Assembly (NCBI RefSeq): GCF_014490485.1 | Contig: NZ_JACTVA010000007.1 | Coordinates: forward strand, 1-64,000 | DNA: 64,000 nucleotides | Source of the DNA: Teichococcus aerophilus | GTDB lineage: Bacteria; Pseudomonadota; Alphaproteobacteria; Acetobacterales; Acetobacteraceae | Reading direction: 5' to 3' | Notes under the pieces: generated by a model | Seen by the model: the letters and a program-made list of their open reading frames with translations, nothing else | Told to the model about the DNA's origin: nothing | The model's database searches: none | Translations under genes and position numbers: made by a program | In this document: one piece after another, positions 1-7,131 of the stretch | Numbering within the stretch: the stretch's first letter is position 1 | Layout of the letters: each line of letters opens with the position of its first letter

Positions 1-289
1 GGCCCAGCCAGGCGCCGAAGCCGAGTGCCAGCGTGACGCCGGCGCCGGCCGCCAGCAGGCCGCGCCGCCGGGGCCGTGCGGCGGCGGGCGGCTGCATGGA
101 CTGCGCGGCGGCCTGGAAGGCAGGGTCATCCCATAGCCGGCTGTAGCGCTCCAGCGCGCCGGCATTGCCGGGCTCGGCCTGGCACCATTCGGCCAGGGCC
201 TGGCGTTCCCGCGGCGACAGCGGCGGGGCGTTCTCCAGCAGCCTGGCCGCCCAGTCGGCGGCGTCCTTGGAAACGGGGTCTCCGGCCAT
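1..289 (-). CDS. FecR-type anti-sigma factor, N-terminal part (runs off window)
   Basis: The reading frame opens at 289 and stays open to the window edge, so only about 96 residues are visible. They show the FecR N-terminal region: an AADWAARLLE helix, LSPRERQALAEW and a conserved W...P stretch (ERYSRLWDDP). A twin-Arg-like PRRRG precedes a hydrophobic segment (about residues 78-96) that would be the single membrane span. In this family the cytoplasmic N-terminus holds the sigma factor and the periplasmic C-terminus senses a TonB-dependent receptor. It starts 28 bp after the sigma-factor gene and is probably co-transcribed with it. A receptor gene would be expected beyond the window. Confidence 0.8.
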   Translation of the reverse strand, partial: MAGDPVSKDAADWAARLLENAPPLSPRERQALAEWCQAEPGNAGALERYSRLWDDPAFQAAAQSMQPPAAARPRRRGLLAAGAGVTLALGFGAWLG

Positions 290-317
290 GGGCGGAGCGT
301 ATCTCACAACCGCCGCA

Positions 318-842
318 TCAGGGCGAGGCCTCGTCGCGCCCGGTCATCACGGCGTCGATGCGTTGCAGGGCGCGGGAGACCGCCTTCTCCACCGCCGCCG
401 GGGTGCTCGCGTGGCGGGTGGCGATGGCAGCGTAGCTCAGCCCTTCCACCCGCGCCGCGACCACCATCTGCCGTTGCCGCTCCGGCAACGTCTCCAGCGC
501 GGCAGCGAAGTGGCGGATGCGCTGGCGCTGTGCCGCCGCATCGTCCGGCGCCGGCAACGGGCAGGGCAGTTCCTCGCTCACCGCTTCCGCATCCGTGCGG
601 CCATCGGCCTTCAGGCGCAGCCGGTCGATCGCCGCATGGCGGGCGGCGCGGGCCAGATAAGCCGGCAGGTCCTGCGCCTGGGCTGCCGCCGGGCTGGTGG
701 CCAGCCGCAGGAACGCATCCTGCACCGCGTCCTCGGCCGCCGCGGTGTTGCCTAGCCAGCGGCCGATGCGGCGCTGGATCTGGTGATGCTCCTCCCGGAA
801 CAGCCGGTCGAGCCAATGCAGGGATGCGGCGATGTCGGGCAC
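318..842 (-). CDS. FecI-family ECF sigma factor
   Basis: The 174-residue protein has region 2 at the N-terminus (LFREEHHQIQRRIGRWLGN then AEDAVQDAFLRL) and region 4 near residues 115-160 (LETLPERQRQMVVAARVEGLSYAAIA, TPAAVEKAVSRALQRI). The helix-turn-helix fits a FecI-type sigma-70 family member. It should direct RNA polymerase to iron-siderophore receptor promoters under control of the FecR protein encoded just downstream. The start is a GTG at 842. A promoter-like pair (TTGCGA, 16 bp, TATAAC) would place the transcript start almost on this codon, so the message may be leaderless. Function is inferred from family and pairing. Confidence 0.88.
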   Translation of the reverse strand: MPDIAASLHWLDRLFREEHHQIQRRIGRWLGNTAAAEDAVQDAFLRLATSPAAAQAQDLPAYLARAARHAAIDRLRLKADGRTDAEAVSEELPCPLPAPDDAAAQRQRIRHFAAALETLPERQRQMVVAARVEGLSYAAIATRHASTPAAVEKAVSRALQRIDAVMTGRDEASP

Positions 843-848
843 AGGGCC

Positions 849-877
849 GTTATAGGCTATTGCGACTTATTCGCAAT
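849..877 (-). promoter_or_regulatory. Promoter of the sigma-factor gene with perfect 7-bp dyad (Fur/Irr-like operator candidate)
   Basis: A perfect inverted repeat ATTGCGA-N5-TCGCAAT lies at 859-877. On the minus strand its far arm contains a -35-like TTGCGA (876-871), followed after 16 bp by TATAAC (854-849). Overlap of a dyad with the -35 and spacer suits repression. FecI-type genes are usually iron-repressed, so Fur or Irr is the likely ligand, but that is inference. Confidence 0.5.
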
Positions 878-951
878 GAGCGCGGCGCAAGGCATCGTGG
901 CTGGGACGACCCTCACTTAGCCGCCGACTGCGGCGGCCGAGGGCTCCGGCG

Positions 952-1875
952 CTATTCCGGGCGTGCTGCTTCCAGCCCCGACAGCTCGGCCACCAGCCCG
1001 CCGAGGGCCGAGGCGTCCAGGCCGCCTCGCCCGGTGTTCACCAGCGCTTCCAGCATCTGCGCCGCCATGGCGGTAGCCGGGGCGAAGACGCCGTGGTCCC
1101 GCGTGGCGGCCAGGGCCAGCCGCATGTCCTTGCGCATCAGCTCCGCCCGGAAGCCCGGTGCGGTGACACCTTCGATAATGCGCTTCGCGTGGTTCTCCAG
1201 CACGAAGGAACGGGCGGAACCGCCGGTCAGTGCCTGGCGCATCGCCTCCGGGTCCAGCCCCGCCTTGCGGCCGAGCGCCAGGGCTTCGGACACCGCCTGC
1301 AAGGTGGCCGCCACCAGCAGCTGGTTGGCGGATTTGCAGACCTGCCCGGCACCGGCAGGGCCCAGATGCGTCAGCTTGGTGCCGACGGCGCGCAGCACCG
1401 GCTCCGCCGCCGCGAAGGCACCGGCATCGCCGCCGATCATGCAGGTCAGGGTGCCGTCGCGCGCGCCACCCGGGCCGCCGCTGACCGGGCTGTCCAGCAG
1501 GAAGGCGCCGCGTTCCCGTGCCAGCCGGGCGGCGAAGCCGGCGGTGGGGGCGGCGGCGATGGTGCTGAAGTCGATCACGATCGCACCGCGTTCCACCGTA
1601 TCCGCCACGCCATCGGGGCCGAACAGCACGGCTTCCACGTCGGCGGTATCGGGCAGGCACAGCGCCACGCAGGCGGGGCCACGCGCGGCGCCCGCCGGGG
1701 TGTCGGACCACGCCGCGCCGGCGGCCTCCAACGCCGCCGCCTTGGCGCGGCTGCGGCTGCTGAGGGTCAGGCGGAAGCCGGCCCGCGCCAGGTTGGCGGC
1801 CATGGCGGCGCCCATGACGCCAAGGCCGATGAAGGCGACCTCGGCGGGCGGCTGGATGGGTTGGGGTGGGGTCAT
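952..1875 (-). CDS. 3-hydroxyisobutyrate dehydrogenase-family oxidoreductase
   Basis: This is a 307-residue beta-hydroxyacid dehydrogenase. The N-terminal Rossmann motif FIGLGVMGAAMAANLARAG starts near residue 15. The substrate loop DSPVSGGPGGARDGTL lies near 130. The catalytic lysine sits in GAGQVCKSANQLL near 180, where the family usually has KxxNN, here KSANQ. It oxidises a short 3-hydroxy acid with NAD(P); relatives act on 3-hydroxyisobutyrate, tartronate semialdehyde or 2-(hydroxymethyl)glutarate. It is the last gene of the GntR-led module and starts 5 bp after the TctC gene stop, so its substrate is probably a product of the acid taken up by that receptor. Confidence 0.9.
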   Translation of the reverse strand: MTPPQPIQPPAEVAFIGLGVMGAAMAANLARAGFRLTLSSRSRAKAAALEAAGAAWSDTPAGAARGPACVALCLPDTADVEAVLFGPDGVADTVERGAIVIDFSTIAAAPTAGFAARLARERGAFLLDSPVSGGPGGARDGTLTCMIGGDAGAFAAAEPVLRAVGTKLTHLGPAGAGQVCKSANQLLVAATLQAVSEALALGRKAGLDPEAMRQALTGGSARSFVLENHAKRIIEGVTAPGFRAELMRKDMRLALAATRDHGVFAPATAMAAQMLEALVNTGRGGLDASALGGLVAELSGLEAARPE

Positions 1876-1880
1876 GGCTC

Positions 1881-2849
1881 TCAGCTCCTGCGCAAGGCCG
1901 CGCGAATATCGTCCAGCAGATGGTCCATGGCCGCCTGGAAGCCGGGGCCGTCCGCGTAGCCATCGGCCTCGCCCAGGCGCTCCAGGAAGCGGCGCCAGGT
2001 GGGTGCGGCCATGCCCTGGCGGAAGCGGTCGTGGTAGAAGGCCACCATCTCGTCCGTCATGCCGGAGGGGCCGACCCAGCCCTTCTGGTTATCGGCCACC
2101 ACGTCGTAGCCCAGCTCCCGCAGCGTCGGCACCTGCGGCTGGGACACGGCGCGCTCGGCCGAGGCAACGGCGATGGGCTTGATGTCGCCCGAGGCCACCA
2201 GGCCACCCAACTCGTCCGAGGCCTGTACGCCGAGGTCGATATCCCCGGCCAGCAGCGCCTGCGCCACCGGCCCGCCGCCCGTGTAAGGCACGTGCAGGAA
2301 TTCCAGGTTCGCGCGCCGCTCCAGCATGATGAACAGGGAGTGGGAGAGCGTGCCGGCGCCGGCGGAGCCGTGGGTGATGCGGCCGGGCTCGGCCCGCGCG
2401 GCCTCGATCACCTCCGGCATGCTGTTGAAGCGCCCGCCCCGGCCGCGCACGCAGATGAAATGCGGATGGCGCGTCAGGCGGATGACCGCCTTGAAGGACT
2501 TCTTCGGGTCGTATGGAACGTCGCGATGCGCGGGGAGGGAGGTGCTCTCGCTACCGCCGGCCAGCAGCAGGGTATGGCCGTCCGGCAGGGCACGGGCCAC
2601 CTGCTCCGCCGCCAGGGCACCACCCGCACCGGGGCGGTTCACCACCACCATGGGCTGCGGGATCATCGGCGCGGCGGCCTCCGCGATCGTACGGGCGATG
2701 ACGTCGCTGCCCCCGCCCGGCGCGAAGCCGACGACCAGCTGGATTGGCCGCGTGGGCTGCCAGCCGCCGCCCTGCGCGCGCAGGATACGCGGCGCCGCCA
2801 GCGTGAGAGCAAGGCCGCCCAGGGCAGCCCGCCGGTTGATGATGGCCAT
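1881..2849 (-). CDS. Bug/TctC-type tripartite tricarboxylate transporter receptor
   Basis: The 322-residue periplasmic binding protein starts with a twin-Arg-like signal peptide (INRRAALGGLALTLAAPRILRAQ), then mature W-Q-P-T-R-P-I-Q-L-V-V-G-F and PGGGSDVIAR, the typical Bug opening. The start at 2849 is chosen because AGGGGAGGAAGAAG lies just upstream and the signal peptide follows; a longer open frame upstream overlaps the dehydrogenase and is not needed. It should bind a carboxylate and deliver it to a TctAB permease. No permease gene is adjacent; the only TctAB pair in the window lies 32 kb away. Neighbours (Ldh_2, RraA, hydroxyacid dehydrogenase) imply a hydroxy- or oxo-dicarboxylate ligand. 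Confidence 0.93.
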   Translation of the reverse strand: MAIINRRAALGGLALTLAAPRILRAQGGGWQPTRPIQLVVGFAPGGGSDVIARTIAEAAAPMIPQPMVVVNRPGAGGALAAEQVARALPDGHTLLLAGGSESTSLPAHRDVPYDPKKSFKAVIRLTRHPHFICVRGRGGRFNSMPEVIEAARAEPGRITHGSAGAGTLSHSLFIMLERRANLEFLHVPYTGGGPVAQALLAGDIDLGVQASDELGGLVASGDIKPIAVASAERAVSQPQVPTLRELGYDVVADNQKGWVGPSGMTDEMVAFYHDRFRQGMAAPTWRRFLERLGEADGYADGPGFQAAMDHLLDDIRAALRRS

Positions 2850-2883
2850 GTTCTTCTTCCTCCCCTGGGCGGTTGATCCGCCG

Positions 2884-4002
2884 TTATGTGGGCTGTAGCA
2901 GGTAGTCGGCGCCGCTGCGGCCGCAGATCTCGCGCAGCTGCCGGTCGAGCGCCGCCGGGATGGGGATGCCGTCCCGTGCCCGGCGGGTGCGCTCGGCTTC
3001 CTCGGGGTCTCCCGGCACCAGCACGGGGCGGGCCGGGTCAGCGGCGGGGGAGCCGCGCAACACCGAGGCCATCGCCGCCAGATCTTCCTCGAAGCCGCCA
3101 TCCGGGCGTAGCGCGCGCGGGTCCAGCGCCAGGAAGAAATGGCCGATATCGTCCGGCTCCGCCGCGCCGCGCGTGCGGGCGTGCAGCGGCGCGAAGGCGG
3201 CACCGGTCAGCGTGGCGGAGAGGATCTGCACCATCATCCCCAGCCCGTAGCCCTTGTGGCCGCCCGTCGCCTCCGGCCCGCCCAGCGGCGTCATGCCGCC
3301 GCCGGGCTGGCGGAAGATGATGTCCATCGCCTGGGAGGCAGCCGTCACCGGCGCACCGGCATCATCCACCACCCAGCCGGGCGGAAGAGGCTTGCCGTTC
3401 AGCTCGTAGACCTTGACCTTGTTGGCGGCGACGGTGGAGGTCGCCATGTCCAGCACGAAAGGCGTGCCACCCGCCATGGGCGCCGCAAAGGCAATGGGGT
3501 TGCTGCCCAGCAGCGGCACGGTGCCGCGCGCCGGCACCATCAGCACCGTGCGGGCGGAACTGGTGATCAGCGCCACCAGGCCGCGCGCGGCGGCGAGGCG
3601 CGCATAGTAACCCGCCGCGCCAAAATGGTGCGAGTTGCGGACGCCGACGGCACCGATGCCGCCCGCCGCCGCCTTGTCGCATGCCAGTTGCATGGCCATG
3701 ACGGCTACCGGATGGCCGAGATTGGCGCCGCCATCCACCAGCGCCAGCGCCGGCAGGTCCAGCACGATGCGTGGGCGTGACTGCAACGTCACCAGGCCGT
3801 CGCGCTGCATACCCTCATACATCGTCAGCATCGAGATGCCGTGGCTGTCGACGCCCATCAGGTCGGTCTCGACCATCGCCTCGGCAGTGGCGGCGGCCAG
3901 GTCCTCCGGCATGTCCCAGCGCCGCAGGATGGCCAGGATTTGCTGCCGGATGCTGTCGGCGGAGACATTCACCAGCGCAGGGGCTTCCGGCAACGCGTCC
4001 AT
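2884..4002 (-). CDS. Ldh_2 (malate/L-lactate/ureidoglycolate) dehydrogenase family
   Basis: This 372-residue NAD(P)-dependent 2-hydroxyacid dehydrogenase belongs to the YlbC/AllD/DlgD fold rather than the Rossmann LDH family. Diagnostic segments are DLMGVDSHGISMLTMYEG (about 50-67, containing the conserved His), GVRNSHHFGAAGYYARL (about 122-138), SNPIAFAAP and GHKGYGLGMMVQ near the C-terminus. It would oxidise a 2-hydroxy acid or reduce a 2-oxo acid. Its start at 4002 abuts the stop of the RraA-type gene, indicating translational coupling. A second member of the family at 26886-27950 sits beside another TctC receptor. Substrate is not predictable from sequence alone. Confidence 0.92.
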   Translation of the reverse strand: MDALPEAPALVNVSADSIRQQILAILRRWDMPEDLAAATAEAMVETDLMGVDSHGISMLTMYEGMQRDGLVTLQSRPRIVLDLPALALVDGGANLGHPVAVMAMQLACDKAAAGGIGAVGVRNSHHFGAAGYYARLAAARGLVALITSSARTVLMVPARGTVPLLGSNPIAFAAPMAGGTPFVLDMATSTVAANKVKVYELNGKPLPPGWVVDDAGAPVTAASQAMDIIFRQPGGGMTPLGGPEATGGHKGYGLGMMVQILSATLTGAAFAPLHARTRGAAEPDDIGHFFLALDPRALRPDGGFEEDLAAMASVLRGSPAADPARPVLVPGDPEEAERTRRARDGIPIPAALDRQLREICGRSGADYLLQPT

Positions 4003-4680
4003 TCAGCGCGTGACCTCGCAGCCCTTGGCTGCCAGGCTCTCTTCCACCCAGGCGCGGTCCCAGCCGGCACCGGCGATGGCGGCCGTGGTGTCGGCCTCCT
4101 TCGCCGCATGCGCCTCCGCCGCGGCGATGACGGCGGCGGCCTGGGCGGCGGGGATAACCACGACGCCATCCTCGTCAGCCGCGATCAGATCCCCTGGCAT
4201 GACCACTTGGCCGCCACAGGCGATGGTATGGCCGATCTCGCCCGGGCCGTCCTTGTACGGGCCGGCCGGGGTGATGCCCCGGGCCCAGACGCCAATCTCC
4301 ATTCGGGACAGCGGCTCGATATCCCGCACCGCGCCGTCGACGATCAGCGCCGCGATGCCGCGTCTAACTGCATGGCCGATCATCAAATCGCCTGCCACGG
4401 CGATGGAAAGATCGCCACCACCATCGCAGACGACGACATCGCCGGGCTGCGCCAAGTCGATGGCCCGGTGCAGCAGCAGATTATCCCCCGCGCGGACGCG
4501 CACGGTGACGGCATGGCCGACGACGGCACGGCGCGCGCCGAAGGCCCGGAAGCCGCCGCGCATCGCCTGCATGCGGTTCATCACGTCACCGATATTGGCC
4601 ACCGGCAGCGCGGCCGCGCGGCTGAGCAGCGCCTGGTCCCGGCTGATGTCGCGTTCAGAGATACGGAAGCCAACAGTCAT
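4003..4680 (-). CDS. RraA-like / 4-hydroxy-4-methyl-2-oxoglutarate aldolase family protein
   Basis: The 225-residue protein shows the RraA fold: IGDVMNRMQAMRGG near the N-terminus, the central GDLMIGHAVRRGIAALIVDGAVRD with the family's Arg-Asp active-site pair, and PGDLIAADEDGVVVIP. Members of this family are either class II aldolases cleaving 4-hydroxy-4-methyl- or 4-carboxy-4-hydroxy-2-oxo acids, or regulators of RNase E. The catabolic neighbours (Ldh_2, TctC) favour the aldolase. The ATG at 4680 has GAGGATGAG just upstream; an in-frame GTG at 4707 is the alternative. It is the first gene after the GntR regulator on the same strand. Confidence 0.87.
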   Translation of the reverse strand: MTVGFRISERDISRDQALLSRAAALPVANIGDVMNRMQAMRGGFRAFGARRAVVGHAVTVRVRAGDNLLLHRAIDLAQPGDVVVCDGGGDLSIAVAGDLMIGHAVRRGIAALIVDGAVRDIEPLSRMEIGVWARGITPAGPYKDGPGEIGHTIACGGQVVMPGDLIAADEDGVVVIPAAQAAAVIAAAEAHAAKEADTTAAIAGAGWDRAWVEESLAAKGCEVTR

Positions 4681-4733
4681 GAACTCATCCTCGGGTGGTT
4701 GCGCCACTTCGGGCGTCGTTGTCGGTGCGACGG

Positions 4734-5435
4734 TCAGGGGCGCGCGCCGGTATCGAGCGTGTCGAGCATACGATCCCGCCCCAGCATGATGTGGCGCTCG
4801 GCGGCCTCGCCAGCCGCGGCCGCATCGTGGCGTGCGATGGCGGCGAGCAGATCGTCATGTTCTTGCAAGGAGAGGTCGAGCTGCGCCGGATGCACCAGGG
4901 ACCGCTTGCGGAACAGGTGCAGCCCCTTGACGGCCCGGTCATAGCCCTGCGCCATCGGCGCGTTGCCGCCTGCCGCCATCAGCGCCGTATGGAAATCCAG
5001 GTTGCGGGCGTAGTAGCCGGCGAAATCCTCGGCCACGGCCGCCTGCCGCATCCTGTCGTTCACCCGGTGGAGATGCGCCACGCTCTCCGGCAACGCACGG
5101 CGGGCGGCGAGACGCGCGGCACCGCGGAACAGCGCGGCGCGCAGATCATAGAGATCCAGCGCATCCCGCATCGAGACCTGCCGCACCAACACGCCGCGGT
5201 TTGGCACGATCTCCAGCAGTTCCATCTGCTCCAGCCGCCGCACCGCCTCCCGCAACGGGGCGCGGGAGACGTTGAGCTGGCGGGACAGGGCCAGTTCGTT
5301 CAACCGCTCCCCCGGCAGGGCGTCGCCGCCGAGGATGAGGTTCTCGATCTGCCGCATGATGGCCTCCACGCCGCCACCTTTGGCGGAGGCTGACTCGGCG
5401 GGCGGGGCAGGGGCGTGGATCGGGTCGGCAATCAT
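4734..5435 (-). CDS. GntR-family regulator with FCD ligand-binding domain
   Basis: About 233 residues. The N-terminal winged helix spans roughly 20-85 (PGERLNELALSRQLNVSRAPLREAVRRL in the frame, then LLEIVPNRGVLV). An all-helical FCD domain follows, with the metal/ligand pattern DLYDLRAALF...NLDFHTALM...EHDDLLAAI. It probably controls the downstream RraA-Ldh_2-TctC-dehydrogenase genes in response to their substrate. The ATG at 5435 is preferred over one at 5462: a promoter (TTGACG-17-GACAAT) puts the transcript start near 5435, and a perfect operator-like palindrome lies between them. The message would then be leaderless. Confidence 0.9.
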   Translation of the reverse strand: MIADPIHAPAPPAESASAKGGGVEAIMRQIENLILGGDALPGERLNELALSRQLNVSRAPLREAVRRLEQMELLEIVPNRGVLVRQVSMRDALDLYDLRAALFRGAARLAARRALPESVAHLHRVNDRMRQAAVAEDFAGYYARNLDFHTALMAAGGNAPMAQGYDRAVKGLHLFRKRSLVHPAQLDLSLQEHDDLLAAIARHDAAAAGEAAERHIMLGRDRMLDTLDTGARP

Positions 5436-5441
5436 TCTCTG

Positions 5442-5470
5442 ATTGTCGACAATGCACGCCATTCCGTCAA
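5442..5470 (-). promoter_or_regulatory. Promoter and palindromic operator of the GntR-led operon
   Basis: On the minus strand TTGACG (5470-5465) is followed after 17 bp by GACAAT (5447-5442). The -10 hexamer lies inside the perfect 12-bp palindrome ATTGTCGACAAT (5442-5453). FCD-type GntR proteins commonly bind TTGT-N2-ACAA-type sites, so autoregulation by the adjacent gene product is likely. Confidence 0.6.
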
Positions 5471-5839
5471 CAGGGCTTCATCACGGACGAGCTCGAGCTG
5501 CCATGGACGATAGAGCACGGATGCCGCCGTGCGAGAGGGCTTCCCTGTTGATCACCTGCGCCGTGCCATTGGGGAGCGCCGCAACCTCGGCTTCTCCAGC
5601 CCCTTCGGTGGGGTCACGGCGCCGTTGGCGCCCAAACTTCGCGCCACCTAGACCGGCACGAGCCGTGGGAGCTCTGACCACCAGGCATCCGCCGATCGCA
5701 AGCCAAGGCTTAGATCATCCGTTCCGGCCACGGCGCGGCCACGACCGATCAGCGCCACCCCAACCAAGGCGGCAGCAAGCAAAAAGATCCAAGCGTTCGA
5801 CGGACTGGCACCTTCAACGTGGTCCCCAAACGCTCCAGC

Positions 5840-5869
5840 ATGTCGGCGCTTCGGCCGAAGCGCCGACAT
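5840..5869. repeat. 30-bp perfect palindrome (REP-like element candidate)
   Basis: The 15-mer ATGTCGGCGCTTCGG is followed directly by its exact reverse complement. It resembles short mobile palindromes dispersed between genes of many alphaproteobacteria. Only one copy was noticed here. Confidence 0.5.
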
Positions 5870-5878
5870 GATAGAAAG

Positions 5879-5925
5879 CCGGCACGGCCATCCCGCGCTT
5901 TCTCCCGGCGGGATGGCCGCGCCGG
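5879..5925 (-). terminator. Hairpin terminator of the CoA-transferase/ABC operon
   Basis: Arms 5879-5896 and 5908-5925 pair over 18 positions with one mismatch around an 11-nt loop, 20 bp past the CoA-transferase stop. No U-tract is obvious, which is common in such high-GC genomes. Confidence 0.5.
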
Positions 5926-5944
5926 TCCGTCGTTGCCTGGGTGC

Positions 5945-7117
5945 CTAGACGGCGGCCCAGGCCGATGCCTCTTGCTCGACCTTCGCCAGTACCTCGGCCG
6001 TGTGTTCCCCGGCTTCTGGCGTCGGGCGGCGCACGGCCTTGGTCACGCCGCTCATGCTGACCGGGGAGGCGACGACTTCCACCTTGCCGAGGCGTGGGCT
6101 GTGCATCGGCATGGCCAGGCCCAGATGCCGCACCTGCGGGTCGGCGAAGACCTGATCGATCGTGTTGATCGGCCCGCAGGGAATGCCGTTCTCCTCGAAC
6201 AACGCCGTCCAGTAGGCGGAAGGCTGCTTCACGGTCTCGGCGGCAATGGCGGCGTTGATCGCGATCCGGTCGGCGCTGCGCCCGGTCTGCAGCTTCCATT
6301 CGGGCTTCTCCGCCCAGTCGGCGTGGCCCATGGCCGTGCAGAGCCGGGCGAAGAGGCGGCCGGAGCTGGCGGCGATGTTGATGTGCCCATCCTGCGTCGG
6401 GAAGACGCCAGTGGGAATGCTGGTCGGGTGATCATTGCCGGCCTGCTGCGGCACATCGCCTTCCATCAGCCAGCGCGCCGCCTGGAAGTCCAGCATGAAG
6501 ACCTGCACTTCCAGCAGGCTCGTGGTGACCCACCGGCCCACGCCGGTGCGCTGACGCTCGAACAACGCCGTCATGATGCCGAAAGCGAGCATGTTGCCGG
6601 CCGTCAGATCAGCAATGGGGATGCCGACGCGCACCGGGCCCTGCCCGGGCAGGCCGGTGATCGACATCAGGCCGCCCATGCCCTGGGCAATCTGGTCCAG
6701 CCCCGCACGGGTGCCGTAGGGGCCGTCCTGCCCAAATCCGCTGATGCTGCCATAGACCAGGCGTGGGTTGACCGCGTGGACATCGCCCCAGGCGATCTTC
6801 AGGCGATGCTTCACCGTCGGCCGCATGTTCTCAACCAGGACATCGGCATCGGCAACCAGCCGCATGAAGGCGGCGTAGCCTTCGTTGCTCTTCAAATCCA
6901 GCTGGATCGCCCGCTTGTTGCGGTGCAGGTTCTGGAAGTCGGGGCCGTAACGGTTGCCGGCAACGTCTTCGCCCTCCGCGGCCGGCGGCTCGATGCGGAT
7001 GACATCGGCGCCCCAGTCGGCAAGATGGCGCACGCAGGTGGGGCCCGCCCGTGCCAGGGTCAGGTCCAGAACGCGCAGGCCCTGTAGCGGCAGGGCAGGT
7101 GCGTGGGTGCCGTCCAT
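5945..7117 (-). CDS. Class III (CaiB/BaiF) CoA-transferase
   Basis: A 390-residue family III CoA-transferase. It has LQGLRVLDLTLARAGPTCVRHLADWGADVIRIE at the N-terminus, NKRAIQLDLKS, and VGIPIADLTAG, whose Asp (about residue 170) aligns with the catalytic aspartate of formyl-CoA transferase. It moves CoA from a donor thioester to a free carboxylic acid, the entry step to catabolism. It is the last gene of a minus-strand operon that also encodes a complete ABC importer and a decarboxylase-like crotonase. A close paralog at 47919-49112 sits in the same kind of company. Substrate unknown; a dicarboxylate is suggested by the crotonase partner. Confidence 0.93.
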   Translation of the reverse strand: MDGTHAPALPLQGLRVLDLTLARAGPTCVRHLADWGADVIRIEPPAAEGEDVAGNRYGPDFQNLHRNKRAIQLDLKSNEGYAAFMRLVADADVLVENMRPTVKHRLKIAWGDVHAVNPRLVYGSISGFGQDGPYGTRAGLDQIAQGMGGLMSITGLPGQGPVRVGIPIADLTAGNMLAFGIMTALFERQRTGVGRWVTTSLLEVQVFMLDFQAARWLMEGDVPQQAGNDHPTSIPTGVFPTQDGHINIAASSGRLFARLCTAMGHADWAEKPEWKLQTGRSADRIAINAAIAAETVKQPSAYWTALFEENGIPCGPINTIDQVFADPQVRHLGLAMPMHSPRLGKVEVVASPVSMSGVTKAVRRPTPEAGEHTAEVLAKVEQEASAWAAV

Positions 7118-7131
7118 GCTCGTCTCTCCTG

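Larger units (their letters stand above)
5463..5944. other. Non-coding gap with palindromes, no convincing gene
   Basis: This 482-bp gap separates two minus-strand modules. It holds a 30-bp perfect palindrome (5840-5869) and a long hairpin (5879-5925). A 73-codon frame (5869-5648, minus) starting inside the palindrome encodes a short hydrophobic stretch (WIFLLAAALVGVALIG). It has no ribosome site and no recognisable domain and is not called as a gene. The rest shows nothing clear. Confidence 0.5.

Noticed and set aside
918-935. GCCGCC/GGCGGC hairpin near the end of the first minus-strand operon as a terminator.
   Set aside because: The stem is short and low-complexity and occurs often by chance in such GC-rich sequence.
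530-2182. Very long plus-strand open frame across 530-2182 and similar long frames elsewhere (for example 7342-9369, 9911-13003).
   Set aside because: They are antisense shadows of genes with clear domains; their composition is Arg/Ala/His/Gly-rich with no recognisable fold, as expected in high-GC DNA.
5648-5869. 73-codon minus-strand frame with a hydrophobic stretch.
   Set aside because: It starts inside the 30-bp palindrome, has no ribosome site and no family resemblance; described under the gap only.
5945-7117. Glu instead of Asp in the SLLE segment of the CoA-transferases at 5945 and 47919 looked like loss of the catalytic aspartate.
   Set aside because: Counting against formyl-CoA transferase places the catalytic Asp in the earlier GDSNSG-type motif, which is intact here (IPIADL, near residue 170). 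The later Glu is not the nucleophile.
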